Shown: positions 60,278 to 64,000 of the stretch, piece after piece | Layout: every line of letters begins with the position of its first letter | How positions within the stretch are numbered: the stretch's first letter is position 1 | DNA from: an uncultured Gammaproteobacteria bacterium | GTDB taxonomy: Bacteria; Pseudomonadota; Gammaproteobacteria; Steroidobacterales; Foliamicaceae | Reading direction: 5' to 3' | DNA length: 64,000 bases | Assembly: GCA_951828235.1 (NCBI GenBank) | Contig: OX639965.1 | Coordinates: forward strand, 827,191 to 891,190 | Program-made: the position numbers and the translations under genes | Notes under the pieces: model-generated | Seen by the model: only the letters and a program-made list of their open reading frames with translations | What the model was told of the DNA's origin: nothing | The model's database searches: none

Positions 60278-60604
60278 TTGCAAAGACCGACACCCGCAGC
60301 AAGACTGTCATGAATTAACGGAACTATGTGGAGTACTTCGGCTGGCCCGAATAAGATAGAAACCGGCCTTTAGGATAATGCACGGGCCGCTCTCCTCTCC
60401 TAGACTTAAGGTGGGTGGAAAAGGATCTTCATCGGCCGTTTGCCGATCACAATCATGTTCCGGTTCCGGGATGTCCGAATCACCGCACACGGAGTTGGAT
60501 GTTCCGAACATGAGTTCGCGGGAACGGAACCAAGGCAGACAGGCGCTACGCAAACCGCCCGGCAGGGAGAGCCCTATCGTTCAGTTCCAGAACGGAGGCA
60601 CGTC
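60278..60604 (+). promoter_or_regulatory. Leader region of the siderophore-type receptor
   Basis: A 327-bp gap without a convincing gene. It holds the near-palindrome ATGTTCCGAACAT (60499-60511), a GATAATG tract at 60373-60379 that is too short for a confident Fur box, and GGAGG at 60594-60598 as the receptor's ribosome binding site. A short frame open through the region lacks gene-like features. Confidence 0.45.
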
Positions 60605-62839
60605 ATGTCATTGACAAAACATTCGAATCAATTCAACAGGTCCGCCGCAATCGGCACGAAGTACGGGGGCGCCTTCACCTCCTTGACTCCGCTGCTGGCG
60701 ACGGTGCTCCTGGCAGTCTTTCCGACCAGCCCGGCCGCGCAGCATGCCGACGAACCCGAAGAGTTCGAGGAGATTGTCGTCGTTGCCGAAGGATCGCAGG
60801 TTTCCCTGTCCGGCGCATTTGCGGGCGGACAGGTCGCGCGGGGAGGCCGGGTCGGAATCTTCGGCAATCTCGACATGATGGATACGCCTTTTGCCAGCAC
60901 TAGTTACACTGCGGAATTCATGCTCGATCAGCAAGCCAAGGGCGTTGCCGATGTATTGCTCAATGACCCCGTAGTGCGGACCGCACGCGGCTTCGGCAAC
61001 TTTCAGGAAGTCTTTATCATTCGCGGCTTCCCCGCCTTTTCCGACGACATGACCTACAACGGCATCTACGGGATACTGCCGCGCCAGTACGTGGCAACGG
61101 AATTCCTCGAACGAGTGGAGTTATTCCGGGGCGCAAGCGCATTTCTGAATGGTGCCGCGCCTGGTGGCAGCAGCCTTGGCGGAATCGTCAACCTGGTGCC
61201 GAAACGTGCGCCCGCAGACGCGTTGACCCGATTGACCGTCGGCTTCGAAAACGACGGACAGGGCTACGGAGCACTGGATGTGGGCCGAAGGTTGGGGCCG
61301 GAGTCGCGGACCGGCGTTCGAGTCAATATTGCGTCCCGCAACGGCGAAACGTCCGTGGCAGGCCAGGATCGCGATCTGGTGGCGGTGGCCCTGGGACTTG
61401 ACTACGAGGGGGAGCGGCTGCGCCTGGCGGCGGATATCGGCTTTCAGGACCACGTGATAGAAGCCCCGCGACCGAGCGTAACGCCCTTCGGCGGCATTCC
61501 CGAACCTCCCGACGCGCAGGAGAATTTCGCCCAGCCCTGGACCCTGACCGATGAGCGGCAGATATTCGGCGTGGTTCGCGGAGAATATGATCTGAACAGC
61601 AACACGTCCGTTTGGCTGGCGGTCGGCGGGCGTAACGGTGAAGAAGCCAATGTGTTGAGCAATCCCAATGCGACTGTGGACGGCAACACTTCCGCCTATC
61701 GCTTTGACAATGCGCGAGAGGATGACATTTTCTCCGCGGAGATCGGGGTCCGCGCCGATTTCATCACGGGAGAAGTCGGACACAGGCTGACGGTCTCGGC
61801 CTCGAACTTCTCGATCGAGTCCAATAACGCCTACGGTTTCTCAAACTTTTTTGCCGGGTTTGCAAGTAACCTCTATCGCCCGACGAACGTAACGCCACCC
61901 GCAGCGGACTGGTTTGTAGGAGGAGAGCTTTCGGCTCCGCACAAGACTTTCGAAACCAACACCGACAGTATCGCGATCGCCGACATGCTTTCACTTATGG
62001 ATGACACCGTCCTGGTTACTGTCGGCGCTCGCCATCAGAACATTGAAAACCTCTCGTTCGACTTCAACTCTGGCGCGGAGTTATCCAGGTACGATGAGGG
62101 CCGCCTGACACCGATGGCCGGTATCGTAATCAAGCGCGGCCAAACGATTTCCATTTACGCTAACTACATCGAGGGGCTGATCCCGGGGGAAGTAGCGCCA
62201 GCCACCAGCGGCGGCGGCCCGGTAGTCAATGCGGGCGAAGTATTCGAACCCTACCAGATGGAGCAGGTGGAGGTTGGCGTCAAGTACGACGGCGGAAACT
62301 TTGGTGGCACAGCGAGTGCGTTCACGCTGTCCCGCCCGTCGGCCTTCGTCGAGAACAATGTCTTTGCGGTAATCGGCGAACAGCGCAATCGCGGCGTCGA
62401 GATAAGCGTGTTCGGTCAGCCGATGGAGCACCTGCGGCTGTTGGGCGGCGTGACTTTCATTGGAGCTGAACTGGTACGCAATGCAAATGGCGCGCTGGAC
62501 GGCAAGAACGCCGTCGGCACGCCCGAGGTGCAGGTCAACCTGAACCTCGAATGGGATGTCCCCGTCGTGCCGAACCTGGTTGTCGACGTGCGTGCCGTGT
62601 ACACCGATTCGCAGTGGGCGGATGCTGCGAATACGATTACGGTGCCGTCATGGAGCCGGTTGGATCTGGGCGCGCGCTATACGTTCGAAGCCGGCGACCG
62701 ATCGGTAACCCTGCGAGGCCGGCTCGACAATGTGACGGACCAGGACGAATGGGTGTCGGTCGGCGGCTTCCCCGGGTCCAACTATCTGGTGCTGGGCATT
62801 CCGAGGACCCTGAGCATTACGGCGTCCGTGGATTTCTAG
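60605..62839 (+). CDS. TonB-dependent siderophore-type receptor
   Basis: A 744-residue receptor. A signal peptide (LLATVLLAVFPTSPAAQ) precedes the TonB box region FEEIVVVAEG. The plug has LDMMDTPFASTSYT, ADVLLNDPVVRTARGFGNFQ and VELFRGASAFLNGAAPGGSS, the pattern of ferric-siderophore (FhuA/FecA-like) receptors. The barrel ends TLSITASVDF. The ATG at 60605 has GGAGG 6 nt upstream. No siderophore synthesis gene is in view, so it may scavenge foreign siderophores. An amidohydrolase gene follows after 46 bp. Confidence 0.87.
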   Translation: MSLTKHSNQFNRSAAIGTKYGGAFTSLTPLLATVLLAVFPTSPAAQHADEPEEFEEIVVVAEGSQVSLSGAFAGGQVARGGRVGIFGNLDMMDTPFASTSYTAEFMLDQQAKGVADVLLNDPVVRTARGFGNFQEVFIIRGFPAFSDDMTYNGIYGILPRQYVATEFLERVELFRGASAFLNGAAPGGSSLGGIVNLVPKRAPADALTRLTVGFENDGQGYGALDVGRRLGPESRTGVRVNIASRNGETSVAGQDRDLVAVALGLDYEGERLRLAADIGFQDHVIEAPRPSVTPFGGIPEPPDAQENFAQPWTLTDERQIFGVVRGEYDLNSNTSVWLAVGGRNGEEANVLSNPNATVDGNTSAYRFDNAREDDIFSAEIGVRADFITGEVGHRLTVSASNFSIESNNAYGFSNFFAGFASNLYRPTNVTPPAADWFVGGELSAPHKTFETNTDSIAIADMLSLMDDTVLVTVGARHQNIENLSFDFNSGAELSRYDEGRLTPMAGIVIKRGQTISIYANYIEGLIPGEVAPATSGGGPVVNAGEVFEPYQMEQVEVGVKYDGGNFGGTASAFTLSRPSAFVENNVFAVIGEQRNRGVEISVFGQPMEHLRLLGGVTFIGAELVRNANGALDGKNAVGTPEVQVNLNLEWDVPVVPNLVVDVRAVYTDSQWADAANTITVPSWSRLDLGARYTFEAGDRSVTLRGRLDNVTDQDEWVSVGGFPGSNYLVLGIPRTLSITASVDF

Positions 62840-62885
62840 TGCGTATCGCATTCGGGAGGGCTGGACACTAAACTAGTGGTCAGCC

Positions 62886-64000
62886 ATGTTGGGTGATCGT
62901 TCTGGTCATTGCACGCGTACGCTGTCAGCCTGCGCTCTTGCGTTAGCGTGCGTCACAATGACCGGCCCGGCGCATGCTCAGCCGGTCGACAATCCGTTTC
63001 CGAGCACCTATCAGCCGGCAGCGCCTGAGGATACGCTGTTTCTTGACGCAACCATCCTGGATGGCGCCGGCAATCGCCATGAACGCGCCTCATTGCTGAT
63101 ACGCGACGGCCGTGTTGCGGCAATTGGATCGGCTATTGACGCTCCTGGGGGCGTACGCGTCATCGACGCCGACGGCCGCTGGATTACTCCGGGAATCGTG
63201 GATCCGCATTCCCACCTGGGTTCCGGGTCCATGCCTTACACGCCGGTCGAACTTTCCGCATGGGACGTCAATGAGATCGGCGACCCGGCCGTGCCGCATC
63301 TCTACGTGGAGACAACCATCAGGACCCAGGATCCGGGCTTTGCCGCCGCCCTTTCCGGGGGAGTCACGTCGCTTCAGGTGCTGCCGGGATCCGCGAACCT
63401 CTTCGGCGGCTATTCGGTGGTCCTCAAGAACGTGCCGGCCAGGACACCCCAGGCCATGAAGTTCCCGAAGGCTCCGCCCGGAATGAAGATGGCCTGCGGT
63501 GAGAACCCGAAATACAACTACAGCGAATTAGGCAGGTCGCCAAAGTCCCGAATGGGCATTGTTGCGGGTTACCAGGAGATGTTTGACGACGCCATGGAAT
63601 ACCGCGACAAGCTCGCGCGGTTCCGCCATGGTCAAGGAGACGAGCCATCGCACGATCCGAAACTTGCCGCCGTGGCGGCAGCTCTGGACGGCGAAGTTCG
63701 GATCCATTTCCACTGCTACCGCGCTGACGACATGGCCATCGTCCTTGATGTGGCTCGCCACTATGGGTTGCAGATCACAGCGTTTCATCACGCGTCGGAG
63801 GCCTACAAGATTCCGGACCTGCTGGTTAAAAACGATGTGTGCAGCGTCGTTTTTGCAAACTGGTGGGGATTCAAGATGGAAGTGTTCGATGCAATCCGGG
63901 AGAACGCAGCTATGCTGGAGGCCTACGGCGCGTGCGTCACCCTGCACTCGGACTCGGCCATTACCGGACAGCGCCTCAACCTCGAAGCAGCAAAGGCAAT
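62886..64000 (+). CDS. Exported amidohydrolase, 3' part beyond the window end
   Basis: The frame from the ATG at 62886 runs open to the window edge (at least 371 codons). A signal peptide (SACALALACVTMTGPAHA) precedes an amidohydrolase of the imidazolonepropionase-like type: DATILDGAGNRHERASLLI, then GIVDPHSHLGSGS with the first metal His pair, and later RIHFHCYRADD and ITAFHHASEAYK with further metal His. The substrate cannot be read; exported members of this type often cleave cyclic or N-acyl compounds or dipeptides. It lies right behind a TonB receptor, so the two may share a substrate. Confidence 0.82.
   Translation, partial: MLGDRSGHCTRTLSACALALACVTMTGPAHAQPVDNPFPSTYQPAAPEDTLFLDATILDGAGNRHERASLLIRDGRVAAIGSAIDAPGGVRVIDADGRWITPGIVDPHSHLGSGSMPYTPVELSAWDVNEIGDPAVPHLYVETTIRTQDPGFAAALSGGVTSLQVLPGSANLFGGYSVVLKNVPARTPQAMKFPKAPPGMKMACGENPKYNYSELGRSPKSRMGIVAGYQEMFDDAMEYRDKLARFRHGQGDEPSHDPKLAAVAAALDGEVRIHFHCYRADDMAIVLDVARHYGLQITAFHHASEAYKIPDLLVKNDVCSVVFANWWGFKMEVFDAIRENAAMLEAYGACVTLHSDSAITGQRLNLEAAKA

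Noticed and set aside
60373..60379. Fur box upstream of the siderophore-type receptor
   Set aside because: Only a single GATAATG is present; the inverted 19-bp arrangement expected for Fur is not seen.

Overview
The window reads as chromosome of a GC-rich, aerobic gammaproteobacterium. The clearest markers are the gene order gshB-yqgE-ruvX, ampD-ampE, the run rppH / DUF6776-type protein / bactofilin / erpA, mutY-yggX-tRNA-Phe, tRNA-Gln-prs, a TyrA with an N-terminal chorismate mutase domain, and three TonB-dependent receptors. The receptors and short operons fit a free-living, probably aquatic heterotroph; I cannot name a genus. Coding density is high and many neighbours overlap by 4 bp (ATGA).

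Layout. 1-3.3 kb: ruvX (cut by the window edge), yqgE, gshB, then ampD-ampE. 3.3-4.1 kb: a VapBC-type toxin-antitoxin pair with visible promoter and operator. 4.1-8.9 kb: pdxH and the glutathione-dependent formaldehyde pathway (fghA, adhC), a D-2-hydroxyacid dehydrogenase and tyrA. 8.9-15 kb: a phosphate-scavenging module of beta-propeller phytase, TonB receptor and a divergent PafA-like phosphatase, around three 11-bp-phased Pho-box-like half-sites. 15-20.9 kb: M1 peptidase, methyltransferase and the rppH-erpA run. 20.9-25.6 kb: a 2-oxoacid:ferredoxin oxidoreductase (KorAB type) with a GltD-like iron-sulfur flavoprotein. 25.7-30 kb: hicBA, then an overlapping operon of a nitrilase-fold protein lacking its catalytic Cys and Lys, a Bacteroidetes-like dihydroorotase, a VOC protein and a delta-class carbonic anhydrase. 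30-46 kb: an MpaB-type oxygenase, a cupin with a His-rich tail, a TonB receptor with a strong 5' hairpin, a CaiB-type CoA-transferase, methyltransferases, a membrane protein, GST, crotonase, SDR, xthA, ampG and trmB.

46.2-50.6 kb is the most striking region. Directly after a tRNA-Gly gene lie two short genes, each with a perfect AAGGAGGT ribosome binding site and a 15-residue leader ending AVAGG. They are followed by an HlyD-type adaptor and an ABC exporter with an intact C39 peptidase domain. This is a class II microcin/bacteriocin-type export locus whose two substrates I do not recognise. 50.6-52.1 kb: mutY, yggX, tRNA-Phe. 52.1-55.2 kb: a decayed IS4-type element and a hipAB toxin-antitoxin operon with twin palindromic operators and an extra 54-residue ORF, then an orphan ribbon-helix-helix gene. 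55.3-64 kb: cysD and cysC without cysN, a DoxX-type pair, tRNA-Gln, prs, a Bcr/CflA-type MFS transporter, a siderophore-type TonB receptor and a secreted amidohydrolase cut by the window end.

Two sequence-level patterns cut across the genes: a 17-bp palindrome family (GAGGGCGTCCCGCCCTC) in several intergenic spots, and recurrent CACTAGT-containing boundaries. Positions were counted by hand; function calls rest on recognised motifs and not on database searches.
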